DNA of 64,000 bases from Bradyrhizobium tropiciagri (GTDB taxonomy: Bacteria; Pseudomonadota; Alphaproteobacteria; Rhizobiales; Xanthobacteraceae): the NCBI RefSeq assembly GCF_018130545.1, contig NZ_JAFCKF010000005.1, forward strand, positions 372,001 through 436,000. Direction: 5' to 3'. A model generated the notes under the pieces. That model was not told the origin of the DNA and did not search any database. It saw nothing but the letters and a program-made list of their open reading frames with translations. Shown here one piece after another: positions 7,431 through 15,318 of the stretch (the stretch's first letter is position 1; every line of letters starts with the position of its first letter). Both the position numbers and the translations under genes were made by a program.

Positions 7431-9278
7431 GGGGCTCGCGACCTGCTGCAGCGAGTTGAAGCGTGCCTTCTGCTCGCTGCTCAGCATGGCGTAGAACTTG
7501 TCGAGCGCAGGCTCGATCAGCTGCGCGGCCTTCTGCATGGCCTCGAGCCGGTGCTGCATCGCCTCCAGCCGGCCGACCGGGGTCAGCGGCACATCGTTCG
7601 GGCAGGCCGCCTGCAGGTCCGCAATGGCCTTCGTGGTCGCGTTGCTCAAGCGGTCGAGCGCTTCCTTCTGCTTGCCCGCCGGATGAAGCGAGGCCTCGAT
7701 CCGGTTGATCGGCAATTGGGCCAGGTCAGATTTCGAATCGCCGCAATTGCCGGATTGCGCGGTCGTGTCCTGCTGTTGCGGCGAACGCTCGCCGACATGT
7801 GGACCAAGCGTATTGAAGCGGGCCTGCTGCTCGTCGCTGAGTGCGCTGTAGAAATTTTCCAGCGCAGGCCGCACGATCTTGATCGCTTCGAGCGTTGCGC
7901 TGATGCGGTTCAGCATCGACCGCAAGCGGCCGGTTGGCGTCAAGGCATAACTGTCGGTGCAGGAGTCCTTGAAAACATTGGCCGCCTGCGCCGCGGCAGC
8001 CTTCAGATCGTCCAGCAAGGCGCGCTGCTGCTGGTCCGGGCGTACCGCCCGCGCGATGGCGGCAAGCGGCCAGGCCGTGACGCCCTTGTCGGGTTCACCG
8101 CACAGCTGCTTGATCGCCTGCGGGCTCGTATCGGCGCGTTGACGGGATCGAGTGCGGCCTGCGATCGACTGATAATCGCCGGGCTCGATGCTGGCATAGG
8201 CGGAGTAGGGACTGTTGGTGTCCCAGAACACGGTGTCGACGAAGTCGTCGTAGGCGTAGGCCCAATAGCCGGGCTCGTAGGCATAGGACCAGAACGTGTA
8301 GTCAAAGATGTCCGAATAGGCATAAGGCAGGAACACCGGGCCAAGCCACGCCACGAACGCGGCGCGGTGGCCGCGGTGCCAGGCATTCCGCGGCGCCCAG
8401 CCGCCTTGGCGCGCTGCAAGCGCCGCCTGGCCTTGCGCGCCGGCCTGCTCGCGGAAGCGCGCGGCAAATCGCTCGCGCTGGGCCGCTTGCGTCGCGGCGG
8501 TGGTTGCGGTGGCGGCCCCAACCGTCGCTGCTGGCCCCAATCGCTGCTGCCGCGCAAGGTCGGCTTGCTGTGAGCGCTGCTCGCGCTGCAGCAGGCGGTT
8601 CTGCGCCTGCAGGGCACGGTCATGGGCGCGTTGCGCGCGTGCGCCCTGGACATTCTGCGACTGCAACTGCTGCACCCGTTGCTGCAGGCGATCGATCCGG
8701 GTTTGCCGCTCGGTGGTCTGGCGCGAGAGCGTGTCGCGCTGCCGCTGCTGCGCGGCCTGCTGGCGTTGCTGGGTGAGCTGCTGCCGCTGTTGCGCGCGCT
8801 GTTGAATTCGCTCGGTCTGCGACGGCCGCTCGCTCACGCGCGACGGTGGGCTCGGGCGTGATGGCGTGGCCAAATGGGGAGCAGGGCGCTGCGGCGGTGC
8901 CCCACGACGGAATTCGGGTCGATGCGTTGCGACGCGTGGCGCGGCGATATGGGGAGCCTGGTGCGGTGATGGGGCGGCGAAATGCGGCGCCGGGCGTGGC
9001 GCCATCGCCGGTCGCTGCGGGGCATGGAACGCAGGTGCGGCCGGTCGAGCCATCGCAGGTGGCCGAGCCATTGCAGGCGGTCTTGCCATTGCGGGTGGGG
9101 TAGCGTGCACCATCGGTGCGGAGGGACGCGCCATCGCCGGCGGCGCGGCTGGACGTGCTGCCGCCGCTGGGGCTCCACCTCTTGCGTGTGGATCGTGTGG
9201 TTGGGCGGCCGCGCCGTTCGCCGCGAGCGTCGCGGCACCAACGAAAAGTACAGCAAAGTAAATCCCGCGGGGAGGCAT
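7428..9278 (-). CDS. Exported LTXXQ-motif (Spy/CpxP-like) protein with Pro/Ala-rich and Gln-rich N-terminal half
   Basis: A 616-residue protein. An N-terminal signal peptide ending near AAAQ is followed by about 110 residues of Pro/Ala/Met/His-rich sequence with tandem PPAMARP units, then a Gln/Arg-rich coiled-coil-like stretch (about 150-270). Next comes an aromatic segment with many Tyr/Trp/Phe, then two copies of a helical domain (about 385-480 and 510-612). Each copy begins near a cysteine, has LTPxGRL in the middle and ends FY(S/A)xLSxEQxARFN. That ending is the LTXXQ hallmark of periplasmic Spy/CpxP-type chaperone or stress proteins. It probably acts in the periplasm. The doubled domain and long disordered N-terminus are unusual. 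The stop overlaps a repeat hairpin. Confidence 0.75.
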   Translation of the reverse strand: MPPRGIYFAVLFVGAATLAANGAAAQPHDPHARGGAPAAAARPAAPPAMARPSAPMVHATPPAMARPPAMARPPAMARPAAPAFHAPQRPAMAPRPAPHFAAPSPHQAPHIAAPRVATHRPEFRRGAPPQRPAPHLATPSRPSPPSRVSERPSQTERIQQRAQQRQQLTQQRQQAAQQRQRDTLSRQTTERQTRIDRLQQRVQQLQSQNVQGARAQRAHDRALQAQNRLLQREQRSQQADLARQQRLGPAATVGAATATTAATQAAQRERFAARFREQAGAQGQAALAARQGGWAPRNAWHRGHRAAFVAWLGPVFLPYAYSDIFDYTFWSYAYEPGYWAYAYDDFVDTVFWDTNSPYSAYASIEPGDYQSIAGRTRSRQRADTSPQAIKQLCGEPDKGVTAWPLAAIARAVRPDQQQRALLDDLKAAAAQAANVFKDSCTDSYALTPTGRLRSMLNRISATLEAIKIVRPALENFYSALSDEQQARFNTLGPHVGERSPQQQDTTAQSGNCGDSKSDLAQLPINRIEASLHPAGKQKEALDRLSNATTKAIADLQAACPNDVPLTPVGRLEAMQHRLEAMQKAAQLIEPALDKFYAMLSSEQKARFNSLQQVASP

Positions 9279-9385
9279 GAGCGTGGCTCTCCGTCCATCC
9301 CTGCCCGCAGAGCTTCAACGCACAGATGTCGAAATCGTTCTTGTCGGCCGCAGCCGGCGGTGCGGTCTTCCGACGCAGGGAACCG

Positions 9386-10603
9386 TCAGGAGACATCCTG
9401 GGTCAGGGCGGCCGCAATCCGCTCCAACGCCCAGTCGACCTGATCGGCCGTGATCACCAGCGGCGGGGCGATGCGGATGGTGTGCTCGTGGGTGTCCTTG
9501 GCGAGGATGCCGCGCGCTTGCAGCGCCAGGCAGTAACGGCGGGCGCCGCCGGCTTCCGGGTGCAGTTCGATCGCCAGCATCAGCCCGCGTCCGCGCACCT
9601 CGCGGATGACGTTGGCGCGGATGTCCTGCAATCCGGCGAGAAACCGCGCGCCCTGTTGCGCCGCGTTCTCGATCATGCCTTCCTCGACCAGCACCCGCAG
9701 CGCTGCGCGTGCCACCGCACAGGCCAGCGGGTTGCCGCCGAAGGTCGAGCCGTGCTGGCCCGGCCGCAGCGTGCCAAGCACGGCGTTGTTCGAGAGCACC
9801 GCCGACACCGGATAGAAGCCGCCCGACAGCGCCTTGCCGAGCAGCGTCACGTCGGCCTCGATGCCTTCGTGCTGCTCGGCGAGCAGCTTGCCGGTGCGGC
9901 CGAGCCCGGTCTGGATCTCGTCGAGCACGAGCATCACATTGCGCGCGGTGCACAGCTCACGCACGCGCGCGAAATAGCCCGGCGGTGGAATGATGACGCC
10001 GGCTTCGCCCTGCACCGGCTCGACCAGGAAGGCCGCGGTGTTCGGCGTGATCGCCTGCTCGAGTGCCGCGGCATCGCCGAACGGGATGATCTTGAAGCCC
10101 GGCGCGAACGGGCCGAAATGATCGCGCGACGCCGGGTCGGTCGAGAAGCCGACGATGCCGAGCGTACGTCCGTGAAAATTATTGGCGCAGACGATGATCT
10201 CGGCCTGCCCGTCCGGCACGCCCTTGATCTCATAGGCCCATTTGCGCACCGACTTGATCGCGCTCTCCACCGCCTCGGCGCCGCTGTTCATCGGCAGCAC
10301 CTTGTGCGAGCCGGTCAGCTCCGCGAGCTCACGATAGAACGGAGCGAGCTGGTCGTTGTGGAAGGCGCGCGAGGTCAGCGTCAGCCGATGCGCCTGCTCG
10401 ATCATTGCTGCCAGGATCTTCGGATGACAGTGGCCCTGGCTCACCGCCGAATAGGCGGAGAGACAGTCGAGATACCGGTTGCCATCGATGTCCCAGACCC
10501 AGACGCCTTCGCCGCGGGACAGGACCACCCCGATCGGCTCGTAATTGTAGGTGCCGAACTGCGCTTCGGTTGCGAGGAAATTAGTGACCGATGCATTCAT
10601 CAT
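9386..10603 (-). CDS. rocD: Ornithine aminotransferase (ornithine--oxo-acid transaminase)
   Basis: A 405-residue class III PLP aminotransferase that converts ornithine and 2-oxoglutarate to glutamate-5-semialdehyde and glutamate in arginine catabolism. The sequence follows the RocD pattern throughout: [60 protein letters not shown], the aspartate in [12 protein letters not shown], the PLP lysine in [16 protein letters not shown] and [16 protein letters not shown]. Length is normal. The first of two tandem ATGs has GGGAG six bases upstream. No rocF or other arginine genes are adjacent. Confidence is high because the characteristic ornithine aminotransferase motifs are intact. Confidence 0.92.
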   Translation of the reverse strand: MMNASVTNFLATEAQFGTYNYEPIGVVLSRGEGVWVWDIDGNRYLDCLSAYSAVSQGHCHPKILAAMIEQAHRLTLTSRAFHNDQLAPFYRELAELTGSHKVLPMNSGAEAVESAIKSVRKWAYEIKGVPDGQAEIIVCANNFHGRTLGIVGFSTDPASRDHFGPFAPGFKIIPFGDAAALEQAITPNTAAFLVEPVQGEAGVIIPPPGYFARVRELCTARNVMLVLDEIQTGLGRTGKLLAEQHEGIEADVTLLGKALSGGFYPVSAVLSNNAVLGTLRPGQHGSTFGGNPLACAVARAALRVLVEEGMIENAAQQGARFLAGLQDIRANVIREVRGRGLMLAIELHPEAGGARRYCLALQARGILAKDTHEHTIRIAPPLVITADQVDWALERIAAALTQDVS

Positions 10604-10721
10604 GCGTCACTCCCGCTTCAGCGCACGAGAGATTACATCAATTCGTGCCTGCAGTTGATTTGGGTGTCAGTTCCTCCACAGGGAAGTGGGCTACCGGCCA
10701 AATTCGCGGGGGCAATACTCT

Positions 10722-11945
10722 CTATGCGTTGATGCTGCAGGGCACGCTGAGGAAGCCGCGGAAGCGCACCCGGCCGCCGCGCACCGGCTCGCCGTCGAGC
10801 AGATAGTTCGGGAAGCGCTTGAGGAACCGCGAGATCGCGATGGCGCCCTCGAGGCGCGCCAACGCCATCCCTGCGCATTGATGCGCGCCGGTGCCGAAGG
10901 CGAGGTGGCGGTTCGGCGTGCGTGCGACGTCGAATCTTTCGGGCTCGGGGAATTGCGCGGGGTCGCGGTTGGCGGCGCCGATGCACAGCGTGACCAGCGA
11001 GCCGGCCGGCAGCTTGATGCCGCCGAGCTCGGTCTCTTCCACGATCATGCGGTTGCCGAGCTGGTTCGAGCTTTCGTAGCGCAGCATCTCCTCGACCGCG
11101 GTCTTGATCAGATCGGGCTGCGCGATCAGCCGCTGCTTCTGATCCGGATTTTGCGACAGCGTCACCAGCCCGTTGCCGATCAAATTGGTCGTGGTCTCGT
11201 GGCCGGCGTTGAGCAGGAAGATGCAATTGTGCAGCAATTCCTTTGCGGTCAGCCGCTCACCATTGTCCTCGCCCTGGATCAATCGCGTCAGCACATCGCG
11301 CTCGGGATTGCCCGGCTTGGCGCGGCGACGCTCGACCAGGGTTTCGAGATAGCCGAGAAAATCCTTCACCGCGGTGTTGCCGCGGTCGAACGCCTCCTTG
11401 CCGATCACCGGCTCCAGCGCGCCCAGGATTGCCAGCGACCAGTCGCGCAGCGGCTCGCGCTCGTCGTGAGGCACGTCGAGCAGATTGCCGATCACCTCGA
11501 CCGGGATCGCCGAGGCGAAATCCTCGATCAGCTCGAAGCGGTTGCGGGTCTCGATCCGGTCGAGCAGGCTGTCGACCAGCGCGATCAGGTCCGGCTCCAT
11601 GCCGGCGATCGCGCGCGGCGACAAGGCACCCATGATCAGCCGCCGCACGCGGGTGTGCGCCGGCGGATCGTTGAAGACGAGGCTTGTGGTGTGGTGCTCG
11701 TACAGCGGCGAGTCACCGTATTTCGGCAAGAACTCCTTCTTCTTGTCGGAGGAGAACGTCTTGGTGTTCTTGTAGGCGGCGATCAGGTCGTCGTAGCGGG
11801 TGAGGAAATAGCAGCCGTTCGGCAGCCGCTTGACCGGCGCGGTCTCGCGCAGCGCGCGATAGGTCGGGTAGGGGTTGGCGTAGAACTCAGGCGTCAGCTT
11901 TTCCAGGTCGAAGCCGTCAGCCAGCTCTCGCGCGTGCCCGTCCAT
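10722..11945 (-). CDS. Cytochrome P450
   Basis: A 407-residue soluble bacterial-type P450. Key motifs are the I-helix LLNAGHETTTN (oxygen-activation Thr), the ExxR motif in EEMLRYES, and the heme-binding FGTGAHQCAGM with the thiolate Cys near residue 357. It lacks a membrane anchor and a fused reductase, so it needs separate ferredoxin partners, none of which are adjacent. The frame is open for 44 more codons upstream, but that extension is basic and unlike P450 N-termini; MDGHARELADGF is a normal start. It is divergent from the thiamine-diphosphate enzyme genes across 208 bases. The substrate is unknown. Confidence 0.9.
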   Translation of the reverse strand: MDGHARELADGFDLEKLTPEFYANPYPTYRALRETAPVKRLPNGCYFLTRYDDLIAAYKNTKTFSSDKKKEFLPKYGDSPLYEHHTTSLVFNDPPAHTRVRRLIMGALSPRAIAGMEPDLIALVDSLLDRIETRNRFELIEDFASAIPVEVIGNLLDVPHDEREPLRDWSLAILGALEPVIGKEAFDRGNTAVKDFLGYLETLVERRRAKPGNPERDVLTRLIQGEDNGERLTAKELLHNCIFLLNAGHETTTNLIGNGLVTLSQNPDQKQRLIAQPDLIKTAVEEMLRYESSNQLGNRMIVEETELGGIKLPAGSLVTLCIGAANRDPAQFPEPERFDVARTPNRHLAFGTGAHQCAGMALARLEGAIAISRFLKRFPNYLLDGEPVRGGRVRFRGFLSVPCSINA

Positions 11946-12153
11946 GGCGGATATCCAGCCCTGATTAGTTTCATTTGCAACTATCGTAAGCCGCGAGCGG
12001 CGGCCACGCAACACAATTTGCAAGCTGACGGAACAGCGCACCGCGCGCCGCGTGATGCCTGTAAATCGCAGAGCCACATGCGGTATTGCGCTTTGATGAA
12101 GCGCGCGTGGCCCACTACAGTCCCGGCCAAATAATAGAGAACTGGAAACGCCG

Positions 12154-12687
12154 ATGCATGCCCGTGCCGAGACTGCGGCCTCCTGGCCCGAGGAGATTTT
12201 CTCGATCCTGCAACGCTTCGAGGTGCGCCAGGTGCCCTACGTGCCGGACGCCGGGCATTCGGAGTTGATCGAGCGGGTGCTGGGATCATCCTCGATGCGC
12301 GGTATCGCGTTGACGACCGAGGAGGAGGGCGTGGCGCTGCTCGCAGGCGCCTGGGCCGGCGGCCAGCGCGGCGTGCTGCTGATGCAGTCGAGCGGCGTCG
12401 GCAATTGCATCAACATGCTGTCGCTGGTGCAGATCTTCCGCCTGCCGTTCCTCACGCTGGTGACGATGCGCGGCGAATGGGGCGAGTTCAATCCCTGGCA
12501 GGTGCCGATGGGGTCGAACACGCAAGGCATTCTCGAATTGTCGGGGATCAAGGTGCTGCGTGCTTCGCGTCCGGATGAGGTCCGCGAGGTCGTCGAGGCC
12601 GGCGCGGCGCAGGCCTACAACGCCTGCACGCCAACCGCCGTCCTGCTGTCGCAGCGCCTGATCGGGGCAAAGGTCTTCACCAAATGA
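12154..12687 (+). CDS. Thiamine diphosphate-dependent decarboxylase, PYR-domain subunit (sulfopyruvate/phosphonopyruvate decarboxylase alpha-like)
   Basis: A 177-residue protein equivalent to the N-terminal (PYR) domain of ThDP decarboxylases, encoded as a separate subunit. ALTTEEEGVALLAGAWAGG carries the conserved glutamate that activates the cofactor's aminopyrimidine, and QSSGVGNCINMLSLV resembles ComD/phosphonopyruvate decarboxylase alpha chains. Its stop overlaps the ATG of the following PP-domain gene by 4 bases, so the two chains form one enzyme. Candidate substrates are sulfopyruvate, phosphonopyruvate or another 3-substituted pyruvate. No coenzyme M or phosphonate genes are nearby, so the substrate is uncertain. 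Confidence 0.78.
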   Translation: MHARAETAASWPEEIFSILQRFEVRQVPYVPDAGHSELIERVLGSSSMRGIALTTEEEGVALLAGAWAGGQRGVLLMQSSGVGNCINMLSLVQIFRLPFLTLVTMRGEWGEFNPWQVPMGSNTQGILELSGIKVLRASRPDEVREVVEAGAAQAYNACTPTAVLLSQRLIGAKVFTK

Positions 12688-13274
12688 GCAAAGCCAATCT
12701 CCTCGACCGCCGCGCCGTGGTTTCCGAACTGCTGCGAGATCGCAAGGGCGCCTTCGCGATCGGAGGCCTCGGCGCCTCGACCTATGACATCGCCGCCGCC
12801 GGCGACCATGATCGCAACTTCTACCTCTGGGGCGGCATGGGTGGCGCGGTGATGATCGGACTCGGCCTGGCGCTGGCCCAGCCGACGCTGCCGGTCGTCG
12901 TGATCACCGGTGACGGCGAGATGCTGATGGGCATGGGAAGCCTTGCGACTGTCGGCCTGCAGCAGCCCAAAAACCTCTCGATCATCGTGCTGGACAACGA
13001 GGCGTATGGCGAAACCGGTGGCCAGACCAGCCATACCGGTGGAACCGCCGACCTCGTCGGTGTTGCCAAAGCCTGCGGAATCGGGAATAGCCGCGCGATC
13101 AGCACGATGGCCGAGGTCGAGGCTTTTGCCTCGTCTTTGCAGGACGTTATGGCAGGGCCGCGGTTCGCCAGCGCGAAGATCGACGGGGCCAATCTGGAGC
13201 GCGTGCTGTCCAGCCGCGACGGCACCTACATCGTGAACCGCATCAGGGGATCGATCGGCCACACTCCAATTTAA
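12684..13274 (+). CDS. Thiamine diphosphate-dependent decarboxylase, PP-domain subunit (sulfopyruvate decarboxylase beta-like)
   Basis: A 196-residue partner of the preceding chain, equivalent to the C-terminal ThDP pyrophosphate-binding domain. The Mg-ThDP motif starts at GDGEMLMGMG and ends at LDNEAYGETG; the latter is typical of ComE-like and phosphonopyruvate decarboxylase beta chains. GGMGGAVMIGLGLALA precedes it as in the family. It is translationally coupled to the alpha gene by a 4-base overlap. It ends about 27 bases before the -35 element of the TetR-RND promoter, with no clear terminator, so some read-through into the efflux operon is possible. Confidence 0.8.
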   Translation: MSKANLLDRRAVVSELLRDRKGAFAIGGLGASTYDIAAAGDHDRNFYLWGGMGGAVMIGLGLALAQPTLPVVVITGDGEMLMGMGSLATVGLQQPKNLSIIVLDNEAYGETGGQTSHTGGTADLVGVAKACGIGNSRAISTMAEVEAFASSLQDVMAGPRFASAKIDGANLERVLSSRDGTYIVNRIRGSIGHTPI

Positions 13275-13300
13275 AGTGGCTTTCGCGGTGCAATAGAACC

Positions 13301-13331
13301 TTGACTTTTGGTAAAGTGAGTGATTACTCAC
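13301..13331 (+). promoter_or_regulatory. Candidate promoter and TetR operator of the RND efflux operon
   Basis: TTGACT at 13301-13306 resembles a -35 box. Seventeen bases on, the -10 region lies inside the near-perfect palindrome GTGAGTGATTACTCAC (13316-13331, 14 of 16 positions symmetric). It ends 7 bases before the ATG of the TetR gene. A TetR dimer bound here would block its own promoter and the pump genes behind it. This is an inference from position and symmetry. Confidence 0.6.
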
Positions 13332-13338
13332 GACCCAA

Positions 13339-14040
13339 ATGTCGACCTTACGCATGACGAGTGACTTGCGGCGTCAGTTGATCCTGAGCGCTGCAAAGCG
13401 ATGCTTCGCCCGCAACGGCTTTGCCGGCACCACGACAAAGAGCGTGGCGGCCGCGGCTGCCATTTCGGAAGGGCTGCTGTTCAAGCACTTCCCGTCGAAG
13501 GCGGCGCTCTACGCCGAAATCCTTGCCGAAGAGTGCGAGGCGGATCCCGATCTCGCGCATCTGCTCGGCCAGGAGCCGTCGACTGCGACGCTGGTCGAAC
13601 TGGTGGAGGGCATGGTCGGCCACTTCATGCAGCTGCGCGATGCGCCGGACCAGGAAGAGGCGCAGCGGATGCGCCTGATGGTGACGAGCCATCTCGACGA
13701 CGGCGAGTTTGCGCGCCTGCTCTACGACAAGGTCGGCAAGCTGATCGGCCCGACCTTCGCCGCTTCGCTTGAGCGGGCGATCGCTGCCGGCGAGGCGACG
13801 CGGATCGGCGACGATCCGCTCAACCTGTTCTGGTTTGCGCATCACACCGTGCTTATGGCCGCGCTGACGCAGCTGCCTGCGACACCATGTCTCCCCTACG
13901 GCGATGCCGCTGCCACCGAGCGGCAGCTCAGCCAATTCATTCTTCGCGGCATCGGACTTACCGAGGCCGCAATTTCAACTCATTTGGGCCGCCAGCCGTC
14001 GCCGAGCGCAGGACCGTCGGTAACTGCAGAAAGTGCATGA
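13339..14040 (+). CDS. TetR/AcrR family transcriptional repressor
   Basis: A 233-residue regulator. The N-terminal helix-turn-helix is clear: RRQLILSAAKRCFARNGF, then GTTTKSVAAAAAISEGLLFKHF and PSKAALYAEIL (about residues 10-58). A helical ligand-binding domain follows. A second ATG five codons in (MTSDLRRQ) is an alternative start. The stop nearly abuts the adaptor gene's ATG (1 base between). Regulator and pump are therefore in one transcription unit with a palindrome at its head, the layout of an autorepressed, drug- or signal-induced RND operon. The inducer is unknown; plant phenolics are a reasonable guess for a rhizobium. Confidence 0.9.
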   Translation: MSTLRMTSDLRRQLILSAAKRCFARNGFAGTTTKSVAAAAAISEGLLFKHFPSKAALYAEILAEECEADPDLAHLLGQEPSTATLVELVEGMVGHFMQLRDAPDQEEAQRMRLMVTSHLDDGEFARLLYDKVGKLIGPTFAASLERAIAAGEATRIGDDPLNLFWFAHHTVLMAALTQLPATPCLPYGDAAATERQLSQFILRGIGLTEAAISTHLGRQPSPSAGPSVTAESA

Positions 14041-14041
14041 C

Positions 14042-15235
14042 ATGAACATTCAGACCGAAGGCCACATCTCGGGCCAACCGATCAAAGAGAAGCAAGCCAG
14101 GCGTCCCGTGAAGATGGTGCGCTGGTTCATCATCGTGGGCTTGCTGCTGGCCCTGCTGGTCGGCGCGCTGGTCGGCTTCAACGCCTTCCGCAGCCACATG
14201 ATCGCGCAGTTCTTTGCCAACAATAAGCCGCCGCCGTCGAACGTCTCGGCCGTCGAGGCGAAGACGGAAGTGATTCCGAATCTGCTGACCGCCGTCGGCG
14301 ATCTCGTTGCCGTGCACCAGGTCAACGTCACCACCGACGTGCCGGGCCGCATCACCGAGATCCAGTTCACCGCCGGTAGCCATGTGAAGGCGGGCACGCC
14401 GCTGGTGCAGTTGTTCGACGCACCGGAGCAGGGCGACCTCGCCAGCTTCAAGGCGCAGGCAACCGTCGGCGAGCAGCAGCTCGACCGCGCAAAGCAGCTG
14501 GCCTCGCGCCAGTTCGGGCCGCAGTCGACCGTCGACACGGCGCAGGCGACCTACGACCAGGCCAAGGCGGGCATTGCCAAGACCGAAGCGCTGATCTCGC
14601 AGAAGCTGGTGCGCGCGCCGTTCGAAGGCGATCTCGGCGTTCGCCAGGTCGAAGTCGGCCAGTATCTGACGGCCGGCACGCAGATCGTGTCGCTCACCGA
14701 TCTGTCGGTGCTGTACGCCAACATGACCGTGACCGAAAAGCAGAGCTCGCAGATCAAGGTCGGCCAGACCGTGCGGATTGCGGTCGACGCCTATCCGGGC
14801 CGCACCTTCGACGGCAAGATTACGACCATCGAGCCGCAGATCGCGACCGACACCCGCAACATCAAGGTGCAGGCGACGATCCAGAATCCGGACAGCATCC
14901 TCAAGCCCGGCATGTTCGCGACCGCCACGATCGTGCTGCCCGAGCAGCCGCCGGTCGTCACCGTTCCTGAAACAGCGGTCGATTACACGCTGTACGGCGA
15001 CTCGGTGTTCCTGATCACCGAGAAGAAGGGCGACGACGGCAAGACCACGCTGACCGCGGACCGTACCTTCGTGAAGACCGGTAAGCGCGTCGAAGGTCGC
15101 GTCGAGATCCTCAAGGGTCTGAAGGCCGGCGACAAGGTCGTGGCCGTCGGCCAGATCAAGCTGCAGTCGGGCATGGCGGTCGTGATCTCGACCGATCCGC
15201 CGCCGCCGGTGCCGGCCGAGCCGCCGCGCTACTAA
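14042..15235 (+). CDS. RND efflux transporter periplasmic adaptor (membrane fusion) subunit
   Basis: A 397-residue adaptor. A cytoplasmic N-terminus and one TM helix (MVRWFIIVGLLLALLVGALVG, here residues ~30-50) anchor it in the inner membrane. The lipoyl/barrel halves follow (VTTDVPGRITEIQFTAGSHV, LVRAPFEGDLGVRQVEVGQYL), with an alpha-hairpin between them (EQGDLASFKAQATVGEQQ). A beta-barrel and a membrane-proximal domain end the protein. It joins the RND pump to an outer-membrane channel that is not encoded here. An in-frame GTG three codons earlier overlaps the tetR stop; the ATG is the simpler choice. Confidence 0.92.
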   Translation: MNIQTEGHISGQPIKEKQARRPVKMVRWFIIVGLLLALLVGALVGFNAFRSHMIAQFFANNKPPPSNVSAVEAKTEVIPNLLTAVGDLVAVHQVNVTTDVPGRITEIQFTAGSHVKAGTPLVQLFDAPEQGDLASFKAQATVGEQQLDRAKQLASRQFGPQSTVDTAQATYDQAKAGIAKTEALISQKLVRAPFEGDLGVRQVEVGQYLTAGTQIVSLTDLSVLYANMTVTEKQSSQIKVGQTVRIAVDAYPGRTFDGKITTIEPQIATDTRNIKVQATIQNPDSILKPGMFATATIVLPEQPPVVTVPETAVDYTLYGDSVFLITEKKGDDGKTTLTADRTFVKTGKRVEGRVEILKGLKAGDKVVAVGQIKLQSGMAVVISTDPPPPVPAEPPRY

Positions 15236-15252
15236 TCCTGATCATTTGAACT

Positions 15253-15274
15253 CGGAGGGCCTGATGGCCCTCCG
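15253..15274 (+). other. Intercistronic stem-loop between adaptor and RND pump genes
   Basis: CGGAGGGCC and GGCCCTCCG form a perfect 9-bp stem with a TGAT loop. No T-run follows, so transcription probably continues. The element may protect the upstream mRNA or lower the adaptor-to-pump expression ratio. Confidence 0.5.
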
Positions 15275-15318
15275 CCACTTGCGCCGAATATCGGCAGACA
15301 ACACGAATCGAGTTGGCG

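Noticed and set aside
9040-9140. A possible CRISPR-like or minisatellite array in the LTXXQ gene
   Set aside because: The repeats are in-frame PPAMARP-type codons inside a good coding sequence; there are no regular spacers.
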